DNA from: Planctomycetota bacterium
GTDB lineage: Bacteria; Planctomycetota; UBA1135; UBA2386
Assembly: GCA_020849665.1 (NCBI GenBank)
Contig: JADLFX010000045.1
Span: 1-64,000, forward strand
Reading direction: 5' to 3'
DNA length: 64,000 nucleotides
Notes under the pieces: model-generated
The model's database searches: none
The model's input: only the letters and a program-made list of their open reading frames with translations
What the model was told of the DNA's origin: nothing
Part shown: positions 7,395-16,781 of the stretch, in pieces
How the letters are laid out: each line of letters starts with the position of its first letter
Position numbering within the stretch: position 1 is the first letter of the stretch
Position numbers and translations under genes: made by a program

Positions 7395-10082
7395 TCACCT
7401 CCACCATCGCGCCACCAGCTTGCGCAGCTCCTCCACCCACAACACCGCGCTGCCCAGCGCGCCGATCACGAAGACCTCCGACCACGGCAGCGGCACGGTG
7501 TAGAAGTGCCGGTTGAAGAACGGCGAGAAGATCACCATCGCCTGCAGCAGGTTGGAGACCACGAGCCCCCCCACCAGCCAGCGGTTGCGCAGCAGGTCGA
7601 GGGAGAAGCCGCTGCGGGTGGCCGAGCGGCAGTTGAGCACGTTGAACCACTCGCACACGGCCAGGAGCGTGAATGTCGAGGTCTGCGCCTGCGCGAACGG
7701 CACCCCGTGATCGAGCTGCCACGCGAAGTACCCGAACGTGACCGCCGCGATGGTGGCTCCGATCAGCAGCATCCGCCCCACCAGGTCGCGGCTCAGCAGG
7801 CTCTCGCCCGGATCGACCGGCGGGCGGCGCATCTCGTCGCCCTCCGGCGGGTCCATCACGAGGTTCACGGTGATGGTTCCCTCGGTGACCACGTTGTTCC
7901 ACAGGATCTGCACCGCCGCGAACGGCAGCGGATGTCCGGTGAGCAGCGCCAGGAGCAGCACGCTCACCTCCGCCGTGCCGGTGGCGAGCAGCATCAGGAT
8001 CACCTTCTTCAGGTTGCCGTGCACCAGCCGCCCCTCGCGCACCGCGTTCGCGATCGTCCCGAGGCGGTCATCGGTGATCACGATGTCGGCCGCCTCCTTG
8101 GCCACGTCCGTGCCGGAGCGGCCCATTGCGACGCCGACGTCGGCGCGCACCAGCGCCGGGGCGTCGTTCACGCCGTCGCCCGTCATCGCCACCACCTCGT
8201 CCCTGGCCTGGAACGCCTCGACGATGCGCAGCTTGTGCGCCGGCTGGACGCGCGCGAACACCGCGGTGGTGTCGAGCCGCGCCGCCAGGTCGGTCGGGCT
8301 CATCGCGTCCAGTTCGCGTCCGTCGATCGCGCCCTGGCCCTCGGCAGCGATCCCCACCTGGCGCGCCACCGCCAGCCCGGTGGCGCGGTGGTCGCCGGTG
8401 ATCATCACGGTGCGCACCCCCGCCGCGCGGCACTCGGTCAGCACCTCGTCGACCTCGTCGCGCGGCGGATCGATCTGCGCGATCAACCCCAGGTACACCG
8501 CCCGACGCCGCACCGAGTCGAGGGTGAGTTCCGGCGGCAGGCGATCCAGGTGCGCCTCGGCGAACGCCAGGACACGCAGTGCCCGCGCGCTCAGCGCATC
8601 GACCGCGACCGCGATCTCGGCCTGGTCGGCCTCGCGCAGCGGCCGACCCTCCGGCCCGCGGCGCGCGCAGAGCGGCAGCACGACCTCGGCGGCGCCCTTC
8701 ACCGCCACCCGCAGCCGGCCACCGTCCTCGTGCACGGTGAGCATCGCCCGCGCGCCCGGGTCGAACGGCAGCTCGGCCAGCCGCGGCGCCCGCCGCCGCA
8801 CCGTGCCGGCCTCCAGCCCGGCCTTGGCCGCCAGGACCACCAGCGCGCCCTCGGTGGGATCGCCCAGGACCTGCCAGTCGTCTCCGACCGAGACCGGCGA
8901 CGCCAGCGTGGCATCGTTGCAGAGCACGGCGCACTCCAGGAGCCCGCGCAGCCCCTGGTCGCCGATGGCGTCCACCCGCACCTTCCCGCCCCGTTCGCGC
9001 AGCTCCCCGCGCGGCGCGTAGCCCGCGCCGGTCACCGTGAGCGTGCGCCCGTCGGAGAGCACCAGCTCCACCGCGGTCATCTCGTTGCGTGTCAGGGTGC
9101 CGGTCTTGTCGGCGCAGATCACCGTGGTGGAACCCAGGGTCTCGACGGCGGCGAGGCGCCGCACGATCGCCCCGCGCGCGGCCATGCGCTGCATGCCCAC
9201 GGCCAGGGCGATGGTCATCGCCACCGGCAGGCCCTCGGGCACCAGCGAGACGATCTGGCTGATCGCCACCATCAGCACGTCGCTGAGCGGCAGGCCGCGC
9301 AGGGCGCCCACGAAGACCACGATCGCGAAGAGCACCAGCGCGCAGGCGAGGAGCACCTTGCCGAAGCGCGCGATGCGGCGCTCCAGCGGGGTCGACGGCT
9401 CCGCGCCCCGCTCGGCCAGCTCCGCGATCCGGCCGAATTCGCTCCGCACTCCGGTGGCGACGACCACGGCACTGCCGCGCCCGGCGGTGACGTGGGTGCC
9501 GGACCAGACCATGTTGGTGCGGTCGCCGAGCTGCGTGTCCGGCGGCAGCGGAGCGAGCTGCTTGACCACCGGCGCCGACTCCCCCGTGAGCGCGGCCTCG
9601 CTCGCCTGCAGGCCGGTCGCGGTGAGGAGGCGGCCGTCGCCGGCCACCGCGTCGCCGGCGGCGAGCAGCATGACGTCGCCGGGCACCAGGGTGCGCGCCG
9701 CCACCATCTGCTCGGTGCCGTCGCGCAGGACGCGAACCACATGCGCCTCCAGGCGGCGCAGGGCGCGCATCGAGCGCTCGGCACGACCCTCCTGGAACGT
9801 GCCGATCACGCTGTTCAACGTGACCACGGCGAGGATCACGACCGCGTCGCCGGTCTCGTCCAGGAGCACCGCGATGCCCGCCGCCGCGAAGAGCATGTAG
9901 ATCAGCGGGCTGGCGAACTGGCGCACGAAGAGCCACCAGAGCGGCCGGGTGGGCGGCTCGGGCAGGGCGTTGCACCCGTGCTGCGCCAGGCGCGCCTCCA
10001 GCTCTGCCGCGGCGAGACCCTGGTCCGGATCCACGCCGAGGGCGCGGGCGACCGCAGGGCCGTCCTGGGCATGCGGCTGCAT
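7395..10082 (-). CDS. P2-type cation-transporting ATPase
   Basis: This 895-residue ion pump forms a phospho-enzyme at Asp325 in DKTGTLT. Other family marks are an N-terminal cation-ATPase domain (residues ~5-70), TGES at 166-169 in the actuator domain, PEGLP at 282-286 in M4, and TGDGVNDAP in the P domain. These place it with SERCA-like/P2A pumps rather than Mg2+ pumps, which carry PEMLP. The M6 region reads NNVVTEG where calcium pumps usually have NxxTDG, so the ion could differ. The ATG at 10082 shares one base with the stop of the PfpI gene (TGATG), indicating translational coupling; the TTG one codon earlier is a less likely start. The exchanger gene follows 40 bases downstream. Confidence 0.93.
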   Translation of the reverse strand: MQPHAQDGPAVARALGVDPDQGLAAAELEARLAQHGCNALPEPPTRPLWWLFVRQFASPLIYMLFAAAGIAVLLDETGDAVVILAVVTLNSVIGTFQEGRAERSMRALRRLEAHVVRVLRDGTEQMVAARTLVPGDVMLLAAGDAVAGDGRLLTATGLQASEAALTGESAPVVKQLAPLPPDTQLGDRTNMVWSGTHVTAGRGSAVVVATGVRSEFGRIAELAERGAEPSTPLERRIARFGKVLLACALVLFAIVVFVGALRGLPLSDVLMVAISQIVSLVPEGLPVAMTIALAVGMQRMAARGAIVRRLAAVETLGSTTVICADKTGTLTRNEMTAVELVLSDGRTLTVTGAGYAPRGELRERGGKVRVDAIGDQGLRGLLECAVLCNDATLASPVSVGDDWQVLGDPTEGALVVLAAKAGLEAGTVRRRAPRLAELPFDPGARAMLTVHEDGGRLRVAVKGAAEVVLPLCARRGPEGRPLREADQAEIAVAVDALSARALRVLAFAEAHLDRLPPELTLDSVRRRAVYLGLIAQIDPPRDEVDEVLTECRAAGVRTVMITGDHRATGLAVARQVGIAAEGQGAIDGRELDAMSPTDLAARLDTTAVFARVQPAHKLRIVEAFQARDEVVAMTGDGVNDAPALVRADVGVAMGRSGTDVAKEAADIVITDDRLGTIANAVREGRLVHGNLKKVILMLLATGTAEVSVLLLALLTGHPLPFAAVQILWNNVVTEGTITVNLVMDPPEGDEMRRPPVDPGESLLSRDLVGRMLLIGATIAAVTFGYFAWQLDHGVPFAQAQTSTFTLLAVCEWFNVLNCRSATRSGFSLDLLRNRWLVGGLVVSNLLQAMVIFSPFFNRHFYTVPLPWSEVFVIGALGSAVLWVEELRKLVARWWR

Positions 10083-10591
10083 CAACGTGCGGCGAACCAG
10101 CCGAGGATGGCCCTGGCGAACTCGGGCAGGTCGTCCGGCCTGCGGCTCGACACGCGGTTGCGGTCGATCACGACCGGCTGGTCGGTCCAGGTCGCGCCGG
10201 CGTTCTCCAGGTCGTCCCGGATCGCCGGCGAACTCGTGTAGCGGTAGCCCTTCACGATGCGCGCCGAGATGTCCACCCAGGGCCCGTGGCAGATGCTGGC
10301 CACCAGCTTGTGGGCGTCGTGGATCGCCTTGGTCAGGGCCAGGACCCGCGGGTCGCGGCGCAGCCTGTCGGGCAGCCAGCCGCCGGGGATCACCAGGCCG
10401 TCGAAGCGGCCGGGGTCGAGGTCGGCGATCGCCGCGTCGCTGGTCACCGGATAGCCGTGCTTGCCGTGGTAGAGGACGCCGGCCCCGGGGCCCGCCAGCA
10501 CCACCTCGAAGCCGGCCTCCCTGAGCCGCAGGCGCGGGTACTGCACCTCGAGGTCCTCGTACTCGTCTCCGACGAAGATCAGGATCTTCAT
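10082..10591 (-). CDS. DJ-1/PfpI superfamily protein
   Basis: This 169-residue cytoplasmic protein has the single-domain PfpI layout: MKILIFVGDEYEDLEVQYP at the start, an acidic residue near Glu12-Glu15, and the nucleophile elbow ASICHGPW with Cys101 and His102. PfpI-like members act as glyoxalases/deglycases, chaperones or peptidases, and sequence alone does not decide which. The ATG at 10591 is chosen because the family begins exactly there; the longer in-frame extension is unsupported. It is the first gene of the unit with the P-type ATPase and exchanger, and its stop overlaps the ATPase start. The pairing suggests a stress-linked role in protein or metabolite repair next to ion export. 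Confidence 0.92.
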   Translation of the reverse strand: MKILIFVGDEYEDLEVQYPRLRLREAGFEVVLAGPGAGVLYHGKHGYPVTSDAAIADLDPGRFDGLVIPGGWLPDRLRRDPRVLALTKAIHDAHKLVASICHGPWVDISARIVKGYRYTSSPAIRDDLENAGATWTDQPVVIDRNRVSSRRPDDLPEFARAILGWFAAR

Positions 10592-10733
10592 GGCCGCCGT
10601 GTTCCCTCGCGTCCGAGTCCTACGAGACGGTGCAGGTACAGGAAAGCGCGTTCCCGGCGATTCTTTCGCGGCTCGACCCCGCAACGCGCGGCGGCGATGG
10701 CGCGCGACGCGGCCGCGTGCTACGGGAGCGTCC

Positions 10734-13700
10734 ATGCCCTCGCTCGTCGTCGCGCTCGGCTTGACGCTCGCGCCCGCTGCACTTCCGCAGGAGCCCAAGC
10801 CCGCGCCGGCGCGGCAGGAGCCGACCGTGTTGCCGGCCTCGGGCGAGGCCGTGGCGCAGATCGCGCGCTTCCAGCCGGCCGCGGGGATGAAGGTGTCCCT
10901 GGTCGCGGCCGAGCCCGACCTCGCCAATCCGGTGGCGTTCGACATCGACCACCACGGCGTCTTCCACGTGGTCGAGACGTACCGGATCAAGCACGGCGTG
11001 TTCGACACGCGCGACCACGCCTACTGGCTCGACGACGACCTCGCCTGCCGCACGGTCGAGGACCGGCTCGCGATGTACCGCAAGCACCTGAAGGACCTCG
11101 CGCCGTTCCAGGCACTGCCCGAGCGGGTGCGCCAGCTCCGCGACCGGGACGGCGACGGCGTGGCGGAGAGCAACACCGTGTTCGCGGAGTATCGCGACCT
11201 GGCCTGCGGCGTCGCGGCCGGGGTGCTCTCGTACCGCGGCACGGTGTACCTCGCCAACATCCCCTGGCTGCGCGCGCTGCGCGACCAGGACGGCGACGGC
11301 GCCGCCGACCAGGACCTGGTCCTGCACGAGGGCTTCGGCGTGCACGTGTCGCTGATGGGCCACGACATGCACGGGTTGATCGTCGGCCCGGACCGTCGCC
11401 TCTACTTCAGCATCGGCGACCGCGGCTTCCACGTGCGGGGCGGCGCGGGCACGCTGGCGTTCCCGGACGAGGGCGCGGTGCTGCGCTGCGAGCTGGACGG
11501 GTCGCGGCTCGAGGTGTTCGCGCGCGGGCTGCGCAACCCGCAGGAGCTGGCGTTCGACGCGTTGGGCAACCTGTTCACCGGCGACAACAACAGCGACGGC
11601 GGCGACCGCGCGCGCTTCGTCCACCTGATGGAGGGCAGCGACAGCGGCTGGCGCATCGGCTACCAGTGGATGGGGACGCGCGGGCCGTGGAACGAGGAGC
11701 GGCTCTGGCACACGCACCACGCAGGGCAGCCGGCGCACGTGCTGCCGCCGCTCTTCCACCTCGCCGCGGGGCCGTCGGGGCTGGCCTACTACCCGGGGAC
11801 CGGGATGCCGGCGCGCTTCGCGGACACGTTCTTCCTGTGCGACTTCCGCGGCGCCGCCGCGACCAGCGGCGTGCACGCCGTGCGGCTGCGCCCGCACGGC
11901 GCCGGGTTCGCGCTCGAGTCCCTGGGCCCGGCCGTGTGGCGCACGCTGGCCACCGACTGCGCGTTCGGCGTGGACGGCGGGCTCTACTTCCTGGACTGGG
12001 TGGCCGGCTGGCAGGGCACGGGCAAGGGCCGGATCTACCGGCTGCACGCGGCCGAAGCCGACGCCGACCCCGGGGTCGCCGAGACGCGGCGCCTGCTGCG
12101 CGCGGGCATGGGGACGAGGCCCGTCCCGGAGCTGCGGGCGCTGCTCGCCCACCCGGACCAGCGCGTGCGCCAGGAGGCGCACTTCGCGCTGGCCGACCGC
12201 GGCGCGGAGGGCGTGGCCGCGCTGCACGCCACCGCGGGCGAGCTCGACCGCAGGATCGCGCGCGTGCACGCCCTGTGGGGGCTGGCGATCGCGGCGCGCC
12301 GCGACCCGGCCGTGCTGGAGCCGGTGCCTGCGCTGCTCGACGACCACGACGGCGAGATCCGCGCGCTGGCGGCGCGGGTCCTGGGCGAGGGTGGCGCCAA
12401 GGCCGCGGCGGCGAAGCTCCGGGCCCTCTGTGCCGACGCGCACCCGCGCGTGCGCGCCGCGGCGGCCATGGCCCTGGGCAGCCTCGGCGACCGCGAGGCG
12501 ACCGGCGCGATCCTCGAGGTGCTGCGCGCCAACCGCGACCAGGATCCCTGGCTGCGCCACGCCGCGGTGATGGGCCTCGCCCGGATCGGCCGGCACGACG
12601 CGTTGCTCGACGCCGGCGGAGACGCCTCGCCGGCGGTGCGCCTGGGCGCGCTCCTGGCCCTGCGCCGCCTGGGCTCGGCCGAGGTCGCGCGCTTCCTGAG
12701 CGACCCGGATCCGTTCCTGGTGGCCGAGGCGGCGCGCGCGATCCACGACGAGCCGATCCCCGCCGCGGAGCCGGCGCTCGCGGCGTTGCTCGAGCGCGCC
12801 GGCATCGAGGAGCACGCGGTGCTGCGCCGCGCGCTCGCCGCCAGCCTGCGCGGCGGCGGCGCCGAGGACCTGCGCCGGCTGGTGGCGTTCGCGCAGCGCG
12901 GCTCGGTGCCCGAGCCGCTGCGCGCCGAGGCCTGGCAGGTGCTGGGCGAGTGGGCCGCGCCGGCGCCGCGCGACCGGGTCCTCGGCGGGTGGCGGCCGAT
13001 CCCGGCGCGCGACGCCGCGGCCGTGATCGCGCGGCTGGGCGCAGAGGTGCCGGAAGCGCTGCGGCGCGCGCCGGACCGGGTGCTGGAAGCGGCCCTGCCC
13101 GCGCTGGCGAAGCTCGGCGTGCGCGAGGCCGCCCCGGTCTGCGCCGAGTTCGCGGCCGAGCGCGGCCGAGCGCCCGCGGTGCGGCGCGCGGCGCTCGAGG
13201 CGCTCGCGGAGCTGAAGGACCCCGCACTGGCCGCCCGTGCCGCCGCGGCCGCGGTGGATCGCAACAGCGAGGTGCGGCAGGCGGGGGTCAAGCTGCTGGG
13301 CAGGCTCGACCCGAAGGCGGCGATCCCGGGCCTGGTGCGCGCGCTGGAGAGCTCGGACCTGGGCGAGCAGCAGGGCGCGTACGCGACGCTCGGCGCGATC
13401 CCCGGCCCCGAGGCCGAACGGATCCTCGACCTGCACCTCGACCGCCTGGCCGCGGGCACGCTCCCGCCCGAGGTGCACCTGGACCTGCTGGAGGCGGTGG
13501 CGACGCGCGCGGCTCCGGCCCTGCTCGCCAAGGTCGAGCGCTGGCGCAAGAGCGTGGCCACCGGCGACGCGGCGCTGGATCCCCTGCGCGAGACCCTGCA
13601 AGGCGGCAGCGTGCAGCGCGGCGCCAAGGTGTTCTACGAACACGAGGCGGCGATGTGCCTGCGCTGCCACGCCATCCGGGGCTATGGCGGCACCGCCGGG

Positions 13701-14036
13701 CCCGACCTCGACAAGGTGGCCGAGCGCCTGACGCGCGAGGAGTTCCTGCACGCGCTGGTGCACCCCAGCGCGCGGATCGCCGAGGGCTACGGCACGACGA
13801 CGATCACCGGGACGGACGGGTCGGTGGCGAGCGGCGTGCTCAAGCGCGAGGACGCGGAGTCGCTGGAGCTGGAGCTGGCCGACGGCACGGTCCAGAGGAT
13901 CCCGCGTGCGAAGGTGCGCGGGCGCAGCGACGCGGTCTCGGCCATGCCGCCCATGGGCCTCGTGCTGGGCAAGCGCGACCTGCGGGACCTGATCGAGTTC
14001 CTCGCCGACCTCACCGACAAGGACAAGCGGCGCTGA
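10734..14036 (+). CDS. PVC-type membrane-bound dehydrogenase-like protein with HEAT repeats and CxxCH haem site
   Basis: This 1100-residue secreted protein has the architecture characteristic of planctomycetes and verrucomicrobia. A signal peptide (MPSLVVALGLTLAPAALPQ) is followed by an N-terminal six- or seven-bladed propeller of the PVC dehydrogenase type (residues ~45-440, with VAAEPDLANPVAFDIDHHG and GHDMHGLIVGPDRRLYFSIG). HEAT-like alpha repeats follow at ~450-940, rich in Ala, Leu and Arg. The C-terminal cytochrome c-like domain carries CLRCH at residues 975-979 with a downstream Met-containing segment (SAMPPMGLVLGKRDL). A GGGAG Shine-Dalgarno lies five bases before the ATG. These proteins are thought to be periplasmic electron-transfer or sugar/alcohol oxidation components, but the substrate is unproven. 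It converges on the TraB gene with only nine bases between stops. Confidence 0.93.
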   Translation: MPSLVVALGLTLAPAALPQEPKPAPARQEPTVLPASGEAVAQIARFQPAAGMKVSLVAAEPDLANPVAFDIDHHGVFHVVETYRIKHGVFDTRDHAYWLDDDLACRTVEDRLAMYRKHLKDLAPFQALPERVRQLRDRDGDGVAESNTVFAEYRDLACGVAAGVLSYRGTVYLANIPWLRALRDQDGDGAADQDLVLHEGFGVHVSLMGHDMHGLIVGPDRRLYFSIGDRGFHVRGGAGTLAFPDEGAVLRCELDGSRLEVFARGLRNPQELAFDALGNLFTGDNNSDGGDRARFVHLMEGSDSGWRIGYQWMGTRGPWNEERLWHTHHAGQPAHVLPPLFHLAAGPSGLAYYPGTGMPARFADTFFLCDFRGAAATSGVHAVRLRPHGAGFALESLGPAVWRTLATDCAFGVDGGLYFLDWVAGWQGTGKGRIYRLHAAEADADPGVAETRRLLRAGMGTRPVPELRALLAHPDQRVRQEAHFALADRGAEGVAALHATAGELDRRIARVHALWGLAIAARRDPAVLEPVPALLDDHDGEIRALAARVLGEGGAKAAAAKLRALCADAHPRVRAAAAMALGSLGDREATGAILEVLRANRDQDPWLRHAAVMGLARIGRHDALLDAGGDASPAVRLGALLALRRLGSAEVARFLSDPDPFLVAEAARAIHDEPIPAAEPALAALLERAGIEEHAVLRRALAASLRGGGAEDLRRLVAFAQRGSVPEPLRAEAWQVLGEWAAPAPRDRVLGGWRPIPARDAAAVIARLGAEVPEALRRAPDRVLEAALPALAKLGVREAAPVCAEFAAERGRAPAVRRAALEALAELKDPALAARAAAAAVDRNSEVRQAGVKLLGRLDPKAAIPGLVRALESSDLGEQQGAYATLGAIPGPEAERILDLHLDRLAAGTLPPEVHLDLLEAVATRAAPALLAKVERWRKSVATGDAALDPLRETLQGGSVQRGAKVFYEHEAAMCLRCHAIRGYGGTAGPDLDKVAERLTREEFLHALVHPSARIAEGYGTTTITGTDGSVASGVLKREDAESLELELADGTVQRIPRAKVRGRSDAVSAMPPMGLVLGKRDLRDLIEFLADLTDKDKRR

Positions 14037-14045
14037 GCGTCCCGT

Positions 14046-14951
14046 TCACCGCGGACGCTTGGTGACGTCCCACGCGGTGAGCCAGGTCTCGCCGGTCTTG
14101 ACGAAGCCGCGCGCCAGCAGCCGCCGCTCCATGTCGGGCATGTGGGCCGCGCCGTAGTAGATCGCGACGTTCTTGCGACCCTTGCCGACCTCGGCGTCGA
14201 GCACCTCCAGCGCGCGGGCGTTGCGCCCCTCGACCAGCACCGAGCCTTCCTTGCCGGGGGAGAACCCCGCCACCAGCCGCTCCATGTCGTGGAACTGCCG
14301 CGCCAGCGTGAGCCGCAGCAGGTGGCGGCCCTCGCCGCGCCGGAACGCGCGCACCAGGTCGGGCGGCTTCTGGCCGCCGGCCCCGCTCTCGCGCACCCGC
14401 GCCATCTCCACCTGCATGGCGCGGAACATGAGCCCGATGATCGACTCGCCGCGCTCCTTCTGCAGGCGGTGGAACTCCTGAGGGGTCAGATCGGCGTGTA
14501 CGAAGTTGGCCTGCGCGTAGTCGACGGCGTCGAGCTGGAACTCCATCTCGAGGCCGTTCTTGAGCGCGCGCTGCATCATGCTCAGCAGGCCGCCCGCGCG
14601 CGGCTTGCCGGGCTCCGGCCGGTCCTCGGGCTTCGCCACCAGCTCGTAGAGCACGGCGTCGAAGGCGGCGAAGCGCTCGACCAGGTCCGCGTAGTGCTTC
14701 GCGTCGGCGATGTGCACCGCCGAGACCAGCGTCACGGTCACGCCCGCGGCGTTGCGATACACCGGCAGCGCCACCTCCATCCGGCCCTGGTCCTCGCCCT
14801 GCGCCACGAAGCGCAGGAAGTCCGAGTCCGCCGGCCGGGACTCCGGCCCGGGCTGCGTCGTCGGCCGCGCGCCCGGCTCCTGCGCCGCGAGCGGACCCAT
14901 GGTCATCAGGATCAGGAACGACGCCCACCCTCGCACGATTTCCGGGTTCAT
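14046..14951 (-). CDS. Exported TraB/GumN-like protein
   Basis: This 301-residue protein has a signal peptide (MNPEIVRGWASFLILMTMGPLAAQ) and then a Pro/Thr-rich spacer. The following region reads VTLVSAVHIADAKHYADLVERF, then AFDAVLYELV, and ends with NVAIYYGAAHMPDMERRL. The two His-containing segments separated by a Glu match the TraB/PrgY/GumN fold. Members have been proposed to act as metal-dependent peptidases or pheromone inhibitors, so hydrolase activity is an inference. The ATG overlaps the stop of the M28 peptidase gene by four bases (ATGA), making the two a coupled pair of exported, possibly peptide-degrading proteins. Its length is normal for the family. Confidence 0.8.
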   Translation of the reverse strand: MNPEIVRGWASFLILMTMGPLAAQEPGARPTTQPGPESRPADSDFLRFVAQGEDQGRMEVALPVYRNAAGVTVTLVSAVHIADAKHYADLVERFAAFDAVLYELVAKPEDRPEPGKPRAGGLLSMMQRALKNGLEMEFQLDAVDYAQANFVHADLTPQEFHRLQKERGESIIGLMFRAMQVEMARVRESGAGGQKPPDLVRAFRRGEGRHLLRLTLARQFHDMERLVAGFSPGKEGSVLVEGRNARALEVLDAEVGKGRKNVAIYYGAAHMPDMERRLLARGFVKTGETWLTAWDVTKRPR

Positions 14952-16567
14952 CGCAACTTCTCGAATTCGTCGCCCGGGGTCCAGCGCGGCGCCGCGTCGG
15001 CATTCGCGCAGCGCACCAGGCACTCCAGCACCAGCCGGGCGTCCTCGGCCGCCCCGTGCAGGTTCATGCGCGGGTCGTACTGGTCGCTGGGCTGGTGGTA
15101 GTGCACGGTCGTGTAGCTCGCCTTGAGGCGCGCACGGCCCTCGCGGTTCTCGAGGAAGCGGTCGCCGGACTTGAAGTACGCCGACGGCACGCCGACCCGC
15201 GCCAGCGAGAAGTGGTCGGAACGGTAGAAGAGCCCCAGGTCCACCTGCGCGTCCGGCTCGACCCTGCGGCCGCGCCGGGCCGCCACCTGCTCGACCAGCG
15301 CGGTCAGGTCGCTCTTGCCGTGCCCGACCAGCTGCACGTCCTCGGTCGGGCCCCACACGTTCACGCTGTCGAGGTTGAAGTTGGCGATCAGGTCCTTCAC
15401 CGGCACGGTCGGGTTGCGCGCGAACCAGAGCGAGCCCAGCAATCCGGACTCCTCCGCGGTCACGAACACGAAGAGCAGCGTGCGCCGCGGCCGCTCCGGC
15501 AGCGCCGCGCACGCCCGCGCGAGATTCAGCGCCACGGCGCAGCCCGAGGCGTTGTCGAGCGCGCCGTTGTAGATGCCGTCGCCCTTCTTCACCTGCCCGA
15601 CGCCCAGGTGGTCGAAGTGCGCGGTCACGACCACGGCCTGCCCGCCCAGCGTCGGGTCGGCACCCGGCAGACGGCCGATCACGTTCGCGGAGCGGAACTC
15701 GCGCACCGTGTTGGCGATGCGCAGGCCGGCGCGCACGTTCAGGGCCACCGGCGCGAACTCGCGCGCTTCGGCCCTGGCGCGCAGCGCGTCGAGGTCGTGC
15801 CCGCCCAGGGTGCAGAGCCGCTTCGCCGCTTCCTCCACGATCCACCCGCGCACCGGCATCGTGGGCTCGTCCTTGGTGAAGGGCAGCCAGGGCTCCTCCT
15901 TGCCGTGCCGCGCCTGCAGGACGTGGAACGGGTAGCCGGCCGAGGGCGTGGTGTGGATCAGCAGCACTCCCGCCGCCCCGCGCCGCGCCGCCTCCTCGTA
16001 CTTGTAGGTCCAGCGGCCGTAGTAGAGCCGGGTCTTGCCGGCGAAGAGCTCCGGGTCGCCCGCCGGATCGTTGTTCAGCACCAGCAGGACCTTGCCGCGC
16101 ACGTCGACGCCCTTGAAGTCGTCCCACTTCTGCTCGGGCGCGTGGATCCCGTAACCGACGAACACCACCTCGGCGTCGGCCCAGCGCCCTTCGGGATTGG
16201 GGTCGCCGGCCACCGCCAGGAACTCGTCGGGCGCCCGCAGCTCGAGGGTGCCGCCCTGGCCCGAGAGGCGCAGCGCGCCGTCGACCTGCGAGGTGATCCC
16301 CACCATCGGCACGGGCTGCTCCCATGCCCCGTCCGGGCCGCCCGGCTCGAGCCCGAAGAGCTGCAGCTGCGTGGCCAGGTACACGCGCGCCAGCTCGTCG
16401 CCGCGCGTGCCCACGCCGCGCCCCTCGAGCAGGTCGTGGGACAGGAAGCGCAGCGGCCCGGCGATGGACTGCGCGGTGATCAGGGTCTCGACCTTCGTGG
16501 TGGGCGGGTCCTGCGCGCAGAGGCCCGCCGCGCACGCGGCCAGGACCGGAAGGAGTGACGAGTTCAT
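14948..16567 (-). CDS. Secreted M28-family zinc aminopeptidase
   Basis: This 539-residue exported peptidase should remove N-terminal residues from peptides using a two-zinc site. The signal peptide is MNSSLLPVLAACAAGLCAQ. A protease-associated insert (GKVLLVLNNDPAGDPELF to AAGVLLIHTT) lies at ~160-240. The zinc ligands appear in order: His in TAHFDHLG (~317), Asp in ALDNASG (~337), Glu-Glu in TAEESGLLG (~371), Asp in FNLDSVN, and a late His in VHYHQPSDQ. The ATG at 16567 is chosen because the signal peptide starts there. A TATGGT box lies only nine bases upstream, so the transcript may be nearly leaderless. The TraB-like gene overlaps its 3-prime end by four bases. Confidence 0.92.
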   Translation of the reverse strand: MNSSLLPVLAACAAGLCAQDPPTTKVETLITAQSIAGPLRFLSHDLLEGRGVGTRGDELARVYLATQLQLFGLEPGGPDGAWEQPVPMVGITSQVDGALRLSGQGGTLELRAPDEFLAVAGDPNPEGRWADAEVVFVGYGIHAPEQKWDDFKGVDVRGKVLLVLNNDPAGDPELFAGKTRLYYGRWTYKYEEAARRGAAGVLLIHTTPSAGYPFHVLQARHGKEEPWLPFTKDEPTMPVRGWIVEEAAKRLCTLGGHDLDALRARAEAREFAPVALNVRAGLRIANTVREFRSANVIGRLPGADPTLGGQAVVVTAHFDHLGVGQVKKGDGIYNGALDNASGCAVALNLARACAALPERPRRTLLFVFVTAEESGLLGSLWFARNPTVPVKDLIANFNLDSVNVWGPTEDVQLVGHGKSDLTALVEQVAARRGRRVEPDAQVDLGLFYRSDHFSLARVGVPSAYFKSGDRFLENREGRARLKASYTTVHYHQPSDQYDPRMNLHGAAEDARLVLECLVRCANADAAPRWTPGDEFEKLR

Positions 16568-16576
16568 GGCGCGGGA

Positions 16577-16582
16577 ACCATA
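16577..16582 (-). promoter_or_regulatory. Candidate -10 box for the M28-TraB unit
   Basis: On the minus strand TATGGT ends nine bases before the ATG of the M28 gene. With a normal 6-8 base gap to the start point, the leader would be only a few bases. No recognisable -35 box sits 16-18 bases upstream, so the assignment is tentative. Confidence 0.35.
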
Positions 16583-16781
16583 CCGGACGGCCGCGCCGGC
16601 GCCCGCCCGGCCGGGGTCGGCGCGCCGGAAGTCGGGCGCGTGGACGCAGGCACGAAGGCGCGGAGGAAGCGCCTGGTCCGGGCAGCACCGCCAGGGCCAT
16701 CGGCGGTTTTTCTCGCAAGACCGCGCTTGCGGGGTGCCGATCCACCTTGGCATCCTCCCGGCCTCGCGCGCAGACCCCAGC

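Noticed and set aside
7194-10241. Plus-strand frame of 1015 codons
   Set aside because: Antisense to the P-type ATPase, which carries all expected motifs. The composition is Arg/His/Gln-rich and has no domain.
10620-13763. Minus-strand frame of 1047 codons
   Set aside because: Antisense to the CxxCH/HEAT protein. Its sequence is not protein-like.
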